Shown piece by piece: positions 42,028 to 51,121 of a stretch of DNA of 64,000 nucleotides (positions are counted from its first letter, which is position 1; the number at the start of each line of letters is the position of its first letter). Position numbers and translations under genes: made by a program. The stretch is from a virus. Under the pieces are notes generated by a model. That model was not told the DNA's origin and made no database searches. It saw only the letters and a program-made list of their open reading frames with translations. The DNA lies in the IMG/VR virus record IMGVR_UViG_3300027710_000020, positions 17,856 to 81,855 of that record. One strand, written 5' to 3'.

Positions 42028-42828
42028 ATGAGCAACGATTTAAAGTGGATGTTATCATCCGACCAGCAGTTCCCGTATCAAGATGATAAGATGATCGCCC
42101 TTTGGTTTAAGGTTATGAAGTGGTTTAAGCCAGACGTTGTTGACTACCTCGGCGATACAGATGATCAGGCATGTTATAGCAAGTATACAGAAGGCAAGTC
42201 TGCAGAGTTTTTAAACTATCATAAGAATGATAGCAAGGATCTAATTGTTCCAATGATGCGCCATGAAGCAAAGGGTGCACGAGACTTTTATGCTAAGACA
42301 AGAGAAATGCTTCCTGATGCACAATTGTTTTCAGCTCTAGGCAATCACGACATCCGAGTATTTAATTATGTAGATGCAAAACTTCCAGAGTATATTTCTG
42401 AGGTAACTCCAGAATCTATGTGGAGCCTAGATTCATTGGGATATGAATATATTTATTACAACGAATTGCCTAAGCGTCGCTTTGGAGATATTCACGTACA
42501 CCATGGACTTTCAATTGCAGCAGGCGGAGCAGTAAGAAAGGATATGGAAGACCTACAGGTTTCACTTATACGTGGACACTCACACAGAATTGCCTCACAT
42601 ATGGTAACATATGAACTTAGAAATGGTGGCGAAGGAGAAACACTTCGTGGATATGAAATTGGTCACATGTGTGATGAGAAGAGTGATGGAATGAAGTACA
42701 GCCAGCACCACGATTGGCAAAAGGGATTTGCTGTTGCTCATATTGTAAATGATTATCCTCACATTCAAATGATCCACGTATCACCAGACTATTCATGCGT
42801 TGTTGATGGAAAGGTATTTACCTTATAA
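42028..42828 (+). CDS. Calcineurin-like metallophosphoesterase
   Basis: The 266 residues carry the family motifs in order: SSDQQFP near 10 (first Asp), DYLGDTDDQ near 38-46, SALGNHDIRVF near 101-111, HVHHG near 153 and RGHSHR near 181. These bind two metal ions and cleave phosphoesters; the substrate in phages of this type is unknown (nucleic acid or nucleotide). The first motif has Gln where a His is usual (D-Q-Q), a variation seen in phage members. It heads the replication block behind its own promoter and hairpin. Confidence 0.8.
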   Translation: MSNDLKWMLSSDQQFPYQDDKMIALWFKVMKWFKPDVVDYLGDTDDQACYSKYTEGKSAEFLNYHKNDSKDLIVPMMRHEAKGARDFYAKTREMLPDAQLFSALGNHDIRVFNYVDAKLPEYISEVTPESMWSLDSLGYEYIYYNELPKRRFGDIHVHHGLSIAAGGAVRKDMEDLQVSLIRGHSHRIASHMVTYELRNGGEGETLRGYEIGHMCDEKSDGMKYSQHHDWQKGFAVAHIVNDYPHIQMIHVSPDYSCVVDGKVFTL

Positions 42829-43013
42829 TGTGGTGTGGAAAATGCAGAGGCAGGGTTTTTGTAGATAGAGTATTTTCTCAAAAGCTACATGTAGAGTTAT
42901 TTTGTATCATGTGCGGCAAACGCTGGATGTGCAATAAAGAGACGAGTGCTTTCGGAAGATGGCTAGAAAAAAAAGAAACAGCAACCTTAAAAAACTACGG
43001 TATTTCTTCTTAA
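42828..43013 (+). CDS. Small zinc-ribbon protein
   Basis: The 61-residue product contains CGKC near residue 3 and CIMCGKRW near 26, a four-cysteine zinc ribbon. The C-terminal half is helical and Lys-rich. It begins on the last base of the phosphoesterase gene (TAATG), and its 3' end overlaps the next start by 55 bases. A DNA- or RNA-binding regulator is likely; no specific target can be named. Confidence 0.65.
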   Translation: MWCGKCRGRVFVDRVFSQKLHVELFCIMCGKRWMCNKETSAFGRWLEKKETATLKNYGISS

Positions 43014-43441
43014 ACGATAAAATACATAAAGTTATTAGGTCGTCCAGATCAAAGGATGAATTAGTCGCTTGGTGCTATCCAGATAAAAAAAGAGTTATGT
43101 ACTCATACTCACAGGTCGATAAGAATATGGGTAAGGCTTACGGCATGAAAGATGTTTCGGCATTATTAAATAAACATACTGTTACCCTGCATGATTATAT
43201 TTTAGACGGGAAAATTAAAGCCCCTCAAAAAATATACCCTATAGGAGATCCAGATAACAAGCATTGGTCTAAGTATATGTTTTGTGAAAAAGATATATTA
43301 GATCTGCATGAGTTTATATTAGATTCAGGACACTCTGGAAATGTTCCTTCAAGAACAGAGCTTATAGGTCTTCTCAAACACAACATTATATTGTATACTA
43401 AGACAGATAGCGGATTTATACCAGTATGGAAGGCGGAATAA
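42959..43441 (+). CDS. Helix-turn-helix DNA-binding protein (MerR/excisionase-like)
   Basis: The 160-residue product has a basic start (MARKKRNSNLKKLRYF) and a KDELVAWCYPDKKRVMYSYS region at ~32-51. An AYGMKDVSALLNKHTVTLHDYILDGKIKAPQ segment at ~60-90 reads as a MerR/Xis-type helix-turn-helix with wing. This predicts sequence-specific DNA binding, perhaps as a replication or transcription factor. Its ATG lies inside the preceding zinc-ribbon gene and its stop overlaps the next ATG. Confidence 0.7.
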   Translation: MARKKRNSNLKKLRYFFLNDKIHKVIRSSRSKDELVAWCYPDKKRVMYSYSQVDKNMGKAYGMKDVSALLNKHTVTLHDYILDGKIKAPQKIYPIGDPDNKHWSKYMFCEKDILDLHEFILDSGHSGNVPSRTELIGLLKHNIILYTKTDSGFIPVWKAE

Positions 43442-43551
43442 TGGCAAGTAGCAGAATTGTAATTTGCCCAGTTTGTAATAAAGAATTAGAAGTCAGATCA
43501 GATTTTGCCCATATGACATTATCTAACCATACAAATAAGGAGCACAAGTGA
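43441..43551 (+). CDS. 36-residue C2H2-like zinc finger
   Basis: The ATG overlaps the upstream stop (TAATG). The 36 codons encode CPVCNKELE near residues 9-17, and FAHMTLSNHTNKEHK at the end supplies histidines, so a single C2H2-type finger is likely. It ends overlapping the GTG start of the next gene. Too short for routine gene finding but clearly fitted between its neighbours. Confidence 0.65.
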   Translation: MASSRIVICPVCNKELEVRSDFAHMTLSNHTNKEHK

Positions 43552-43751
43552 CAACGAGAGTTAAGGTGGACCTGTCGTTCACACGCAATTTGGGTAACTA
43601 CGAAAGCATTAAAATAGGTGTTGGCGTTGAAGACGATCTCCGTTCTGGAGAAAGTGTTGATGCAGCAACAGAAAGAGTTTATAAGTTTGTCGAAGATAAG
43701 CTTATTCAAAAGACTCGTGAGGTAGAAGAAGAGCTCAAGAGTGGCAAATGA
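43548..43751 (+). CDS. Conserved hypothetical protein, 67 aa, GTG start
   Basis: It starts with GTG (43548), overlapping the zinc finger stop (GTGA), with AAGGAG upstream. The sequence VKVDLSFTRNLGNYESIKIGVGVEDDL is beta-rich, followed by a charged helix (AATERVYKFVEDKLIQKTREVEEELKSG). Small proteins of this look are common next to replication genes in actinophages. A nucleic-acid-related or single-strand-binding accessory role is possible but unproven. Confidence 0.65.
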   Translation: MTTRVKVDLSFTRNLGNYESIKIGVGVEDDLRSGESVDAATERVYKFVEDKLIQKTREVEEELKSGK

Positions 43752-44058
43752 AAAAGAGCCGTACGTCCTAATTGGATTGTACCTTTCACTTTACAAAGAG
43801 AAGTATAACAAGTCCCTTACTGTAAATAAGTTTAGAGAAAAGTGGGCTATGAATGATGTAATTGAAAGCGTTGGATTTCAACGTGCTCAGGAACTTTTGA
43901 TATACTACTTCTCTACCAACAAGCAGGGACACCCATTAAATTTTTTCTATAACAATTTTGATAGGATAGACGCTTTAAATAAAGAAATTAAGAAAGATAA
44001 GTTTAACCGTAGCATTCTACTGAATGAGACTAAGAAGATGGTGGAGGGCGAAGAGTGA
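43741..44058 (+). CDS. Hypothetical protein next to helicase, possible loader
   Basis: The GTG at 43741 overlaps the upstream gene and the end overlaps the helicase start. The 105 residues are helical (VLIGLYLSLYKEKYNKSLTVNKFREKWAMNDVI near 9-41) and basic. Phage helicase loaders are often small helical proteins encoded directly upstream of the DnaB-like helicase, so this is a candidate, but no motif proves it. Confidence 0.6.
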   Translation: MANEKEPYVLIGLYLSLYKEKYNKSLTVNKFREKWAMNDVIESVGFQRAQELLIYYFSTNKQGHPLNFFYNNFDRIDALNKEIKKDKFNRSILLNETKKMVEGEE

Positions 44059-45323
44059 ATACAGAAGCAACACTAATCTCTGCTGTATGCAAGAATAAAG
44101 ATATCAGCACACTACTTGCGGATAACGTAGACGATCTCTTTACATCACATAGAGATATCTGGGAAAGCCTAAAGTCATACTACTATAAGTTTAAAGCAGT
44201 TCCTGAAGCAGGCGTTCTTATGGAACGACATAAAGACTTTGAGCCAGTTGAGGCAAAAGCAGAGACTGGGTATTACTTAGACATATTAAAGAATGAGTTT
44301 ATCTCTAACAAGCTTAAGACAATTATTATGCGTGGAGGGTCTGCTCTCAAAGAAGATGCAGCATCAAGAGTTCTTGCACAAATGCAGAGTGACCTTGCTG
44401 GACTAAGCCGATACACAAATAACGTAAGAGACTTAGATATTATTGATGTTGAGAATGCTGCACGACATTATCAAGCAGTTAAAGAGCGTTCATCTGTAAT
44501 GGGCGGAGCCCCAGGAATCCTTACAGGATTTGAAGCGATTGACAAAGCATATCCAACAGGCATGGCTCCAGGACATTTAATTGTAGCAATCGGTTGGCCA
44601 GGAAAGGGTAAGACTTGGTTTACATCATATCTTGCTTGTAAGGCGTGGGAGCAAGGCTTTAAGCCAATGATCGTATCTCTTGAAATGTCTCCAGAGAATA
44701 TGCGTGACCGTATCTTTACTATGCTTGGCTCTGGTATATTCCGTGCAAGTGATTTGTCAAAGGGTGATATTAACATTGATGATTTCCGCAGTTGGGGAAA
44801 CAAGAAGTTTGAGGGAAAGAATAGTTTTGTTCTTATCTCAAATGAAGGTGCATCAGAAGTTACTCCTGCAACTATTCAAGGCAAGATAGATCAACATAAG
44901 CCAGACTTAGTTATTCTAGATTACCATCAGCTATTTAATGATAACAAGCGTTCTAACTCTGAAGTAGAAAGAAATAGAAACGTTTCTCGTGAGTTCAAGA
45001 TGCTTGCGGTGTCTAACAACATTCCTATTATTGATATTACTGCTGCAACAGCAGACGATATCTCTGATCAAGATAATCCGCCAATGATGAGCCAAGTTGC
45101 TTGGTCGAAGGCAATTGAGTATGATGCTGATATGGCCTTAGCCGTTCACAGATACCCACAAACTAATATGATTGAGATTGTTTCTCGTAAGAATAGACAC
45201 GGTCATGATTTTAATTTCTACCTAGACTGGGATATCAACCGTGGTATCGTCAAGGAAATCTACGAGAATCCATTCCAAAAAGATGAACCACAAACAGATA
45301 AAAAGATTTCAAGTAAGGGTTGA
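44055..45323 (+). CDS. dnaB: Replicative DNA helicase, DnaB-like
   Basis: The 422-residue protein starts at GTG (44055). It has an N-terminal helical domain (~1-130) and a RecA-fold ATPase. Walker A AIGWPGKGKTWF lies near 177-188, the SLEMS motif near 217-221 and Walker B LVILDYHQLF near 284-293; an NIPIIDIT strand (~321) and a SRKNRHG motif near 377 follow. DnaB-type helicases unwind the fork as hexamers. The primase and polymerase genes lie just downstream, giving a phage-encoded replisome. Confidence 0.88.
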   Translation: MNTEATLISAVCKNKDISTLLADNVDDLFTSHRDIWESLKSYYYKFKAVPEAGVLMERHKDFEPVEAKAETGYYLDILKNEFISNKLKTIIMRGGSALKEDAASRVLAQMQSDLAGLSRYTNNVRDLDIIDVENAARHYQAVKERSSVMGGAPGILTGFEAIDKAYPTGMAPGHLIVAIGWPGKGKTWFTSYLACKAWEQGFKPMIVSLEMSPENMRDRIFTMLGSGIFRASDLSKGDINIDDFRSWGNKKFEGKNSFVLISNEGASEVTPATIQGKIDQHKPDLVILDYHQLFNDNKRSNSEVERNRNVSREFKMLAVSNNIPIIDITAATADDISDQDNPPMMSQVAWSKAIEYDADMALAVHRYPQTNMIEIVSRKNRHGHDFNFYLDWDINRGIVKEIYENPFQKDEPQTDKKISSKG

Positions 45324-45582
45324 GTTTGCTGACGATTCTGGTATACCTAGATTAAAATACCAGTACGAAAGCATGCTTGTCCACGACATGAGAAGCAAGG
45401 GCTATGTAAGAGTGCTTGACATAGACACCAACTTTTCAGTACAATTTGACGGACAAACGTGGGTGTTCTTAATGACACTCTACGGAGTATACGTAGGAAA
45501 GAAGAAGGCATGGCTATCAGAGGGTATAACGCAAGGAAAATTGATTCCACGCAATATGCGCCCAACCATATCAAGTCAGTAA
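45283..45582 (+). CDS. Conserved hypothetical protein, 99 aa
   Basis: Start at ATG 45283, 41 bases inside the helicase gene; the frame continues to 45582 and overlaps the primase start by 73 bases. The product FQVRVEFADDSGIPRLKYQYESMLVHDMRSKG, then VQFDGQTWVFLMTLYGVYVGKKKAW, resembles small replication-block proteins of related phages. No function known. Overlap on both sides is unusual but the sequence is protein-like. Confidence 0.65.
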   Translation: MNHKQIKRFQVRVEFADDSGIPRLKYQYESMLVHDMRSKGYVRVLDIDTNFSVQFDGQTWVFLMTLYGVYVGKKKAWLSEGITQGKLIPRNMRPTISSQ

Positions 45583-46508
45583 TAAAAGCTTTAGGCTTAG
45601 ATATAGTTGCGGAACCAGGCAATGAGGTTATGTTTTACTGCCCTTTTCATTCCAATAGACACACTGCAAGTTGCTGTATTAACAAATCTTCAGGGGCATG
45701 GCTATGCTTTAATCCATCATGTGGAGAGTCTGGAACATTAACTGAGTTAGTTAGACGTGTGCTACACAAGAATGACTTTGAAGCAATTAGATTTATTGCA
45801 ACACAAGAGCAAGCCGCTCTTAATAATTTTGATGAGATTATGGCAAATATGTTTGAAGAGAAGCCAGACTTCGAAGAGTTTTCACAAGAGACTTTAGATA
45901 GACTTCATACAGATCTTCTAGCAAGCCAAAGCGCAAAAGACTATCTTAAATCAAGAAGTATTAATGAGGATTCTATGAACCATTTTGGATTAGGATACTC
46001 TACTTCAATGAATATGGTTATTACTCCTGTGCATAGTCCAGACGGAACACCAATAGGTTTAGTGGGAAGATCAATCGAGGGCAAGTCATTTAAAAATAGT
46101 ACCAACCTGCCTAAGAGCAAAACATTATTTAACGTTCACCGTGCAAAGAAAATTGGTGAGAATGTTATTGTAGTTGAATCCAACTTTGATGCAATTAGAA
46201 TACATCAAGCTGGGTTTCCAAATGTGGTTGCCGTCCTTGGTGGTATATTATCCACAGAACAGCAAAAACTTTTAAATAGATATTTTAATAAAATAACTGT
46301 AATGACAGACGCAGATTTGGCTGGCAGAGAGCTAGGCTTGAGCATAGCCAATAGATTAAAAAATAAAGACCTCTTGTGGGCTTCCCATGAATATGGTAAG
46401 ATATATCCACATGATGCAAAAGATGCTGGCGACATGACTGATGAAGAAATTAAAACCTGTATTAAAAATGCAGTATCAGACATAGAGTACCGATCTTGGA
46501 CCCCATAA
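45510..46508 (+). CDS. dnaG: DNA primase, DnaG-like (CHC2 zinc + TOPRIM)
   Basis: The ATG at 45510 was preferred over 45459 because AAGAAGG lies just upstream and the conserved region begins soon after. In 332 residues, a CHC2 zinc-binding domain comes first (CPFH near 44, SCCINKSSGAWLCFNPSCG near 53-71), then the TOPRIM core with VVVESNFDAIR near 220, VLGG near 242 and MTDADLAGRE near 266. Primase lays down RNA primers for the phage polymerase. The enzyme is shorter than cellular DnaG and lacks the C-terminal helicase-binding domain. Confidence 0.85.
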   Translation: MAIRGYNARKIDSTQYAPNHIKSVIKALGLDIVAEPGNEVMFYCPFHSNRHTASCCINKSSGAWLCFNPSCGESGTLTELVRRVLHKNDFEAIRFIATQEQAALNNFDEIMANMFEEKPDFEEFSQETLDRLHTDLLASQSAKDYLKSRSINEDSMNHFGLGYSTSMNMVITPVHSPDGTPIGLVGRSIEGKSFKNSTNLPKSKTLFNVHRAKKIGENVIVVESNFDAIRIHQAGFPNVVAVLGGILSTEQQKLLNRYFNKITVMTDADLAGRELGLSIANRLKNKDLLWASHEYGKIYPHDAKDAGDMTDEEIKTCIKNAVSDIEYRSWTP

Positions 46509-46560
46509 TAAAACAAACTAAAGATGGATATACACCATCAACTATATGAAATGAGGAAAC

Positions 46561-47226
46561 ATGGGAATAGTAAAAGGGTTGAAAGACCTTAACAAAGTAA
46601 TGGACAAGCCACAGTCTTCAGGTGGAGACGGTACTAAGGCTCGTTGGGTTAAGCTAGAAGATGCAGAAAGCGTTAAAGTCCGTTTTCTTCAAGAACTTGA
46701 TCCAGACTCACCTACATATGATGAAAAGCTAGGTCTAGGATTTATTGCAGTAGAACACACAAATCCAAAAGACTATCGTCGCAAGGCCCTATGCACAATG
46801 GACGATCAAGGCAAGTGTTACGGTTGCGAACAACACCGCAAGGACTATAAGGCAGGATGGAAGGGTCGTTCACGACTTTACATTAATGTTCTTGTAGATG
46901 ATGGCAAGGAAGATCCTTATGTAGGAATCTTGTCTCAGGGTTCAAGTGGAAAGACAATCACACCGACACTAATTGAGTACGCTGGAGAAATGGGAAGCAT
47001 TACTAACCTAATGTGGCGCATTAAGCGTACTGGCACAAAGACAGACACAAGCTACACAATTATCCCACTTGCAAAAGATGAAACACCATTTGATGGCTCA
47101 TCACTTGAGCTTTATCAGCTTGAGGATACAGCAGTGCGTGACATGCCATACACAGAGCAAGAAGCATTTTTTGCTGGTGAAGCAAATGGCGAAGAGTCTA
47201 CTTCTTCAAGTAGCGTAGACTGGTAA
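46561..47226 (+). CDS. ssDNA-binding protein, gp32-like
   Basis: The 221-residue product has a KARWVKLEDAESVKVRFLQEL start, a zinc-type segment ALCTMDDQGKCYGCEQHRKD near 76-95 and an OB-like LYINVLVDDGKEDPYVGILSQG region near 107-128. It ends in an acidic/Ser tail finishing VDW. T4 gp32-type proteins share an OB fold with an inserted zinc and an acidic C-terminus that contacts replication partners. The place between primase and polymerase supports this role. Confidence 0.7.
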   Translation: MGIVKGLKDLNKVMDKPQSSGGDGTKARWVKLEDAESVKVRFLQELDPDSPTYDEKLGLGFIAVEHTNPKDYRRKALCTMDDQGKCYGCEQHRKDYKAGWKGRSRLYINVLVDDGKEDPYVGILSQGSSGKTITPTLIEYAGEMGSITNLMWRIKRTGTKTDTSYTIIPLAKDETPFDGSSLELYQLEDTAVRDMPYTEQEAFFAGEANGEESTSSSSVDW

Positions 47227-47249
47227 TAGGTTAAGAGGCGGAGAGTTAA

Positions 47250-50200
47250 ATGAAATTTACACATCTACATGTGCATTCCTACTATTCATTAATGGATGGT
47301 CTTAACTCTCCCCTCGAACTTGTTCAAGCGGCAAAAGCAGCGGGACAAACAGCAATAGCTATTACAGATCACGGAACATTATCTTCACACCGTGAAATGC
47401 AAATTGCATGCAAAGAAGAAGGCATTAAGCCAATCCTTGGAGTAGAAGCATACATATCTCCAACAGATAGATTCGATAAGTCTTCAAAGACAGATAAATC
47501 TATTCAGGCATACAACCACATTATCCTACTGGCAAAGAACAAAAAGGGATTAGAGAATATTAATGCTCTTCAAGAGCTTGCTTGGAACGAAGGCTTTTAT
47601 CATAAGCCAAGAATTGACAGAGAAGTATTAGATCAATATAGCGAAGGCATCATTGTTTTGAGCGGATGTCTTAATGGATTAATTAGTAAGGCTATCGATA
47701 GAGGCAGTCTCGATGAGGCTAGAACTCTACTTGAAGGATTTAAGAAGACCTTTGGCCCAGACTTTTATGTTGAGGTTCAATCACATAACCCTGAGCCAAT
47801 TAACTCTGCCCTATTAGAATTGGCGGATGAACTTAAAATTAAGGCGGTGGCAACAGGAGATGCTCACTTTGCTAAAGAAGAAGATAGAGTCTTAGAAGAA
47901 GCAATGCTTATATTATCAACATCCCCCAAGATAGATAAGGATGCTGATTTTGAAATGTCTAGACAGATTAAAGATATTAATGAGAGATTAAATTACCTAT
48001 ATCCAGACCGTAGAATATCCTTTCAGGACTACAATTTATTTATTCAATCAAGGTCTGAAATTGAATCTGACTTCAATAAGGCTGGGATTACTCGTACAGA
48101 TATATATGATAATACCATGGAAATTGCTGAGAAAATTGGAGAATACGATTTTAACAGTGGTTTAGACCTTCTACCCGTACCCAAGACGGATGCCGACCAG
48201 AAACTGGCTCAGATGGCCTCTGAAGGCCTTAAAAGGCTAGGTCTGGCAGAGTCTCAAGTCTACATTGATAGGCTTAATGAGGAGTTATCTGTAATTAAAG
48301 ATAAGTCTTTTGCTTCTTATTTCTTGGTTGTTGCAGACATGATTAACTGGGCAAAGGAAAATAATATTAGGGTAGGTCCAGGTCGTGGATCTGCCGCTGG
48401 CTCGCTGGTATGTTATTCGCTAGGAATTACAGATGTAGACCCAATTAAATATGATTTATTGTTCTTCCGTTTTATTAACCCAGAGCGTAATGATTTTCCA
48501 GATATTGATACAGACTTTGAAGACCGTCGTCGTAAAGAAGTTAAAGATTATTTAAAGAAGAAGTTTAAGCATGTTGCATCTATTTCTACATACACTTACT
48601 TTAAAGATAAGGGTGTAATAAGAGATGCTGCTCGTGTATTTATGGTTCCTCTTTCAGATGTTAACCGTGCAATGAAGTCTATTGATACCTTCGAAGACTT
48701 TGTTGATTCACCAAACACTAAAGAGTTTAGAACTAAGTATCCTGAAGTCCTATGGCTTGCAGATAGACTGCGTGGAAGAATTAGATCTGTTGGCGTACAC
48801 GCTGCAGGTGTTGTAGTTGCAAAAGATGATTTAAGAAAGTATGCTCCTGTTGAATCAAGAGCTGATGCAAGTGATTTAGTATCAGGTAGAATTCCTGTCG
48901 TTGCATACGATATGGATACGGTTGCGGATATAGGTCTTATCAAACTAGATGCACTAGGACTTAAGACCTTGTCTGTAATTTCAGATACCCTTGCTTCAAT
49001 TAAAAAGCGTTCAGGTAAAGACATTAATCTTTCCGAGTTAACACTTGACGATCCAGATGTTTATAAGGTTCTAAGCGAAGGCTATACAAAGGGAGTGTTT
49101 CAAGCAGAAGCAACCCCATATACTAATTTGCTAATCAAGATGGGCGTAGATAAATTTGAAGATCTTGCTGCATCAAACGCATTAGTTCGTCCAGGAGCTA
49201 TGAATACAGTAGGTGCTTCTTATATTAAGCGTAAACACGGTAATGAAGCAGTCCAGTTTATTCATCCAATTATGAAGCCTTTTACCGAGAATACATATGG
49301 TGTTATTATATATCAGGAGCAGGTTATGCAGGCATGCGTACACCTGGGCGGTATGACTTGGTCAGAGGCTGATAAGGTCCGCAAGATTATTGGAAAGAAG
49401 AAAGATGCAAAAGAGTTCGACCAATTCAAAGATAGGTTTATTGCTGGGGCTTCAAAACACATTTCTAAGAAGCAAGCCGAAACGCTCTGGCATACTTTTG
49501 AAGCGCATGCTGGTTATTCTTTTAACCGCTCCCATGCTGTTGCTTACTCTATGCTTAGTTATTATACTGCTTGGCTTAAGTTTTATTATCCACTTGAGTT
49601 CATGTTTTCGATTCTTAAAAACGAAAATGACAAGGACAAAAGAACAGAGTATCTGATTGAGGCTAAGAGATTAAAGTTAAGTATTAAGCTTCCACATGTC
49701 AACGAGTCTGATGTATTCTTTTCTTTAAAGGAAGACTCGATTAGATTTGGTCTCGGAGAAGTAAAGTTTATTTCAGATAGTATTGCAAACAAAATTATTG
49801 ATCAAAGACCATTTGCTTCTTACTCAGAGTTTATTGATAAGGCTTCTAAAAAAGGTAGCGGAATCAATAGCCGTGCTATCTCTGCTTTAAATGCAATTGG
49901 TGGAGCGGCATTTCCAGACAACCCTAGAAGCGGAAATGAAAAAGATAGTTATTACGAATACCTAGGCATACCTACATTTAACCTAGAAGGAATTCCCCCA
50001 CGTATTAAATCTCAAGCAAGACCTATTGAAGAGTTTGAAGATTTAGGATCCTTCGTTATGTTTGGTATGGTGAAATCAATCAAGCGTGGAAATGGCTGGG
50101 CACGTATTGAGTTGGTAGATGAAACAGGATCTATTGGCCTATTCCATACAGAGCAAACTCAAATTGAGACTGGTCAGATGTATTTTATTCTTGTTGGAGA

Positions 50201-50519
50201 CAATAGAATTGCTCGTTATGTAAAGGTAAGCGATATTGATCCAACTGGATCTAATTCATTTGTAGATTATTTATACAAGAAGCAATATGATCTTGACGAA
50301 GATGAGTATGTTGTAGTAGACTTTACTCCGTATGTAACTAAAGCTGGAAAAACAATGAGTCACATAATTCTTTCAAACTCACAAAAAGAATTGACTAGAG
50401 TAATTGCTTTTCCCACGATGTATAAGATGTCCCTTGCTAAAATGCGAGAAGGAATGAAATGTAAGGTTGTTCTGTCTACGTTGGACGATGGAACTTTAAT
50501 GGTAAAGGAAATAAAATGA
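47250..50519 (+). CDS. dnaE: DNA polymerase III alpha subunit
   Basis: The 1089-residue protein begins with a PHP domain (HLHVHSYYSLMDG near 4-16, AITDHGTLSSH near 37-47). The polymerase core follows, with VGPGRGSAAGSLVCY near 375-389 and the catalytic PDIDTDFEDRRR near 416-427. The EDLAASNALVRPG and GVIIYQEQVM motifs are near 640 and 683, and helix-hairpin-helix and OB regions lie toward the C-terminus. This is a DnaE-type replicative polymerase, rather than the family A enzyme of many phages. Length is near that of bacterial DnaE. Confidence 0.95.
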   Translation: MKFTHLHVHSYYSLMDGLNSPLELVQAAKAAGQTAIAITDHGTLSSHREMQIACKEEGIKPILGVEAYISPTDRFDKSSKTDKSIQAYNHIILLAKNKKGLENINALQELAWNEGFYHKPRIDREVLDQYSEGIIVLSGCLNGLISKAIDRGSLDEARTLLEGFKKTFGPDFYVEVQSHNPEPINSALLELADELKIKAVATGDAHFAKEEDRVLEEAMLILSTSPKIDKDADFEMSRQIKDINERLNYLYPDRRISFQDYNLFIQSRSEIESDFNKAGITRTDIYDNTMEIAEKIGEYDFNSGLDLLPVPKTDADQKLAQMASEGLKRLGLAESQVYIDRLNEELSVIKDKSFASYFLVVADMINWAKENNIRVGPGRGSAAGSLVCYSLGITDVDPIKYDLLFFRFINPERNDFPDIDTDFEDRRRKEVKDYLKKKFKHVASISTYTYFKDKGVIRDAARVFMVPLSDVNRAMKSIDTFEDFVDSPNTKEFRTKYPEVLWLADRLRGRIRSVGVHAAGVVVAKDDLRKYAPVESRADASDLVSGRIPVVAYDMDTVADIGLIKLDALGLKTLSVISDTLASIKKRSGKDINLSELTLDDPDVYKVLSEGYTKGVFQAEATPYTNLLIKMGVDKFEDLAASNALVRPGAMNTVGASYIKRKHGNEAVQFIHPIMKPFTENTYGVIIYQEQVMQACVHLGGMTWSEADKVRKIIGKKKDAKEFDQFKDRFIAGASKHISKKQAETLWHTFEAHAGYSFNRSHAVAYSMLSYYTAWLKFYYPLEFMFSILKNENDKDKRTEYLIEAKRLKLSIKLPHVNESDVFFSLKEDSIRFGLGEVKFISDSIANKIIDQRPFASYSEFIDKASKKGSGINSRAISALNAIGGAAFPDNPRSGNEKDSYYEYLGIPTFNLEGIPPRIKSQARPIEEFEDLGSFVMFGMVKSIKRGNGWARIELVDETGSIGLFHTEQTQIETGQMYFILVGDNRIARYVKVSDIDPTGSNSFVDYLYKKQYDLDEDEYVVVDFTPYVTKAGKTMSHIILSNSQKELTRVIAFPTMYKMSLAKMREGMKCKVVLSTLDDGTLMVKEIK

Positions 50520-50758
50520 CAGAAGAAATAAAGCCTGATATTAATCAAGTGCAGGCTCAACTAACAGCCAGCAAGGTGCTGGTTGCAATTCTAGAGACAC
50601 TGGGCCAAGTAAGAGTTGAGACCAAAACCTTGGTTGGCGCAGAAAATAAAGATAAAGAGCTTGTTGTAGATTACGATGAGAATGGACCAGCGTTTATATT
50701 TAAATTAAATGTTCCAGAACATACCAATAAGGAAGAATTAATTAATGACTTCGAATAG
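50516..50758 (+). CDS. Hypothetical protein, 80 aa
   Basis: The ATG overlaps the polymerase stop (ATGA). The 80 residues contain a helix VQAQLTASKVLVAILETLGQV near 12-32, and the second half is acidic (LVVDYDENGPAFIFKLNVPEH). The end overlaps the MazG start. No family recognised; position suggests a role near replication or nucleotide metabolism. Confidence 0.6.
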   Translation: MTEEIKPDINQVQAQLTASKVLVAILETLGQVRVETKTLVGAENKDKELVVDYDENGPAFIFKLNVPEHTNKEELINDFE

Positions 50759-51092
50759 CATAGTAACAGAATATGGACTAGATGCTCTTTCAGCAGTTCT
50801 TCATGAGACTGCAATTGAAAAAGGATTTTGGGATGGAACAATTAACCACGACAAGGTTGGCAATAAGCTAGCCTTAGTTCATTCTGAGGTAACAGAAGTT
50901 CTTGAAGCAATTAGAAAAAACAAAAGCTCGGAAGAAGTTGTTGAGGAAATGGCAGATGTAATTATCAGACTGCTAGACATTTATGCAGCAATGAGAAATT
51001 CAGGAGATTTAATTCATAGCCTAGATGAAATTCTAGAAAAGAAAATTAATATAAATAAAGAACGGCCAAGGCTTCACGGCAATTTATTTTAA
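50745..51092 (+). CDS. MazG-like nucleotide pyrophosphohydrolase
   Basis: The 115-residue product has the all-alpha NTP-PPase layout: an N-terminal helix, then LALVHSEVTEVLEA near 45-58 and VVEEMADVIIRLLD near 65-79, which supply the metal-binding ExxE and ExxD motifs. Such enzymes remove a pyrophosphate from nucleotides (dNTP or ppGpp-like) and are frequent in phages. It overlaps the preceding gene and ends the polymerase operon before the recA promoter. Confidence 0.8.
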   Translation: MTSNSIVTEYGLDALSAVLHETAIEKGFWDGTINHDKVGNKLALVHSEVTEVLEAIRKNKSSEEVVEEMADVIIRLLDIYAAMRNSGDLIHSLDEILEKKININKERPRLHGNLF

Positions 51093-51101
51093 TGCTATAC
51101 T
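51093..51101 (+). promoter_or_regulatory. Extended -10 promoter TGCTATACT before recA
   Basis: A TGCTATACT element begins directly at the MazG stop. Transcription would start near 51108 and give a short leader with AAGAGAGAG before the ATG at 51122. Confidence 0.5.
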
Positions 51102-51121
51102 ATAAAAAAGAGAGAGTATAA

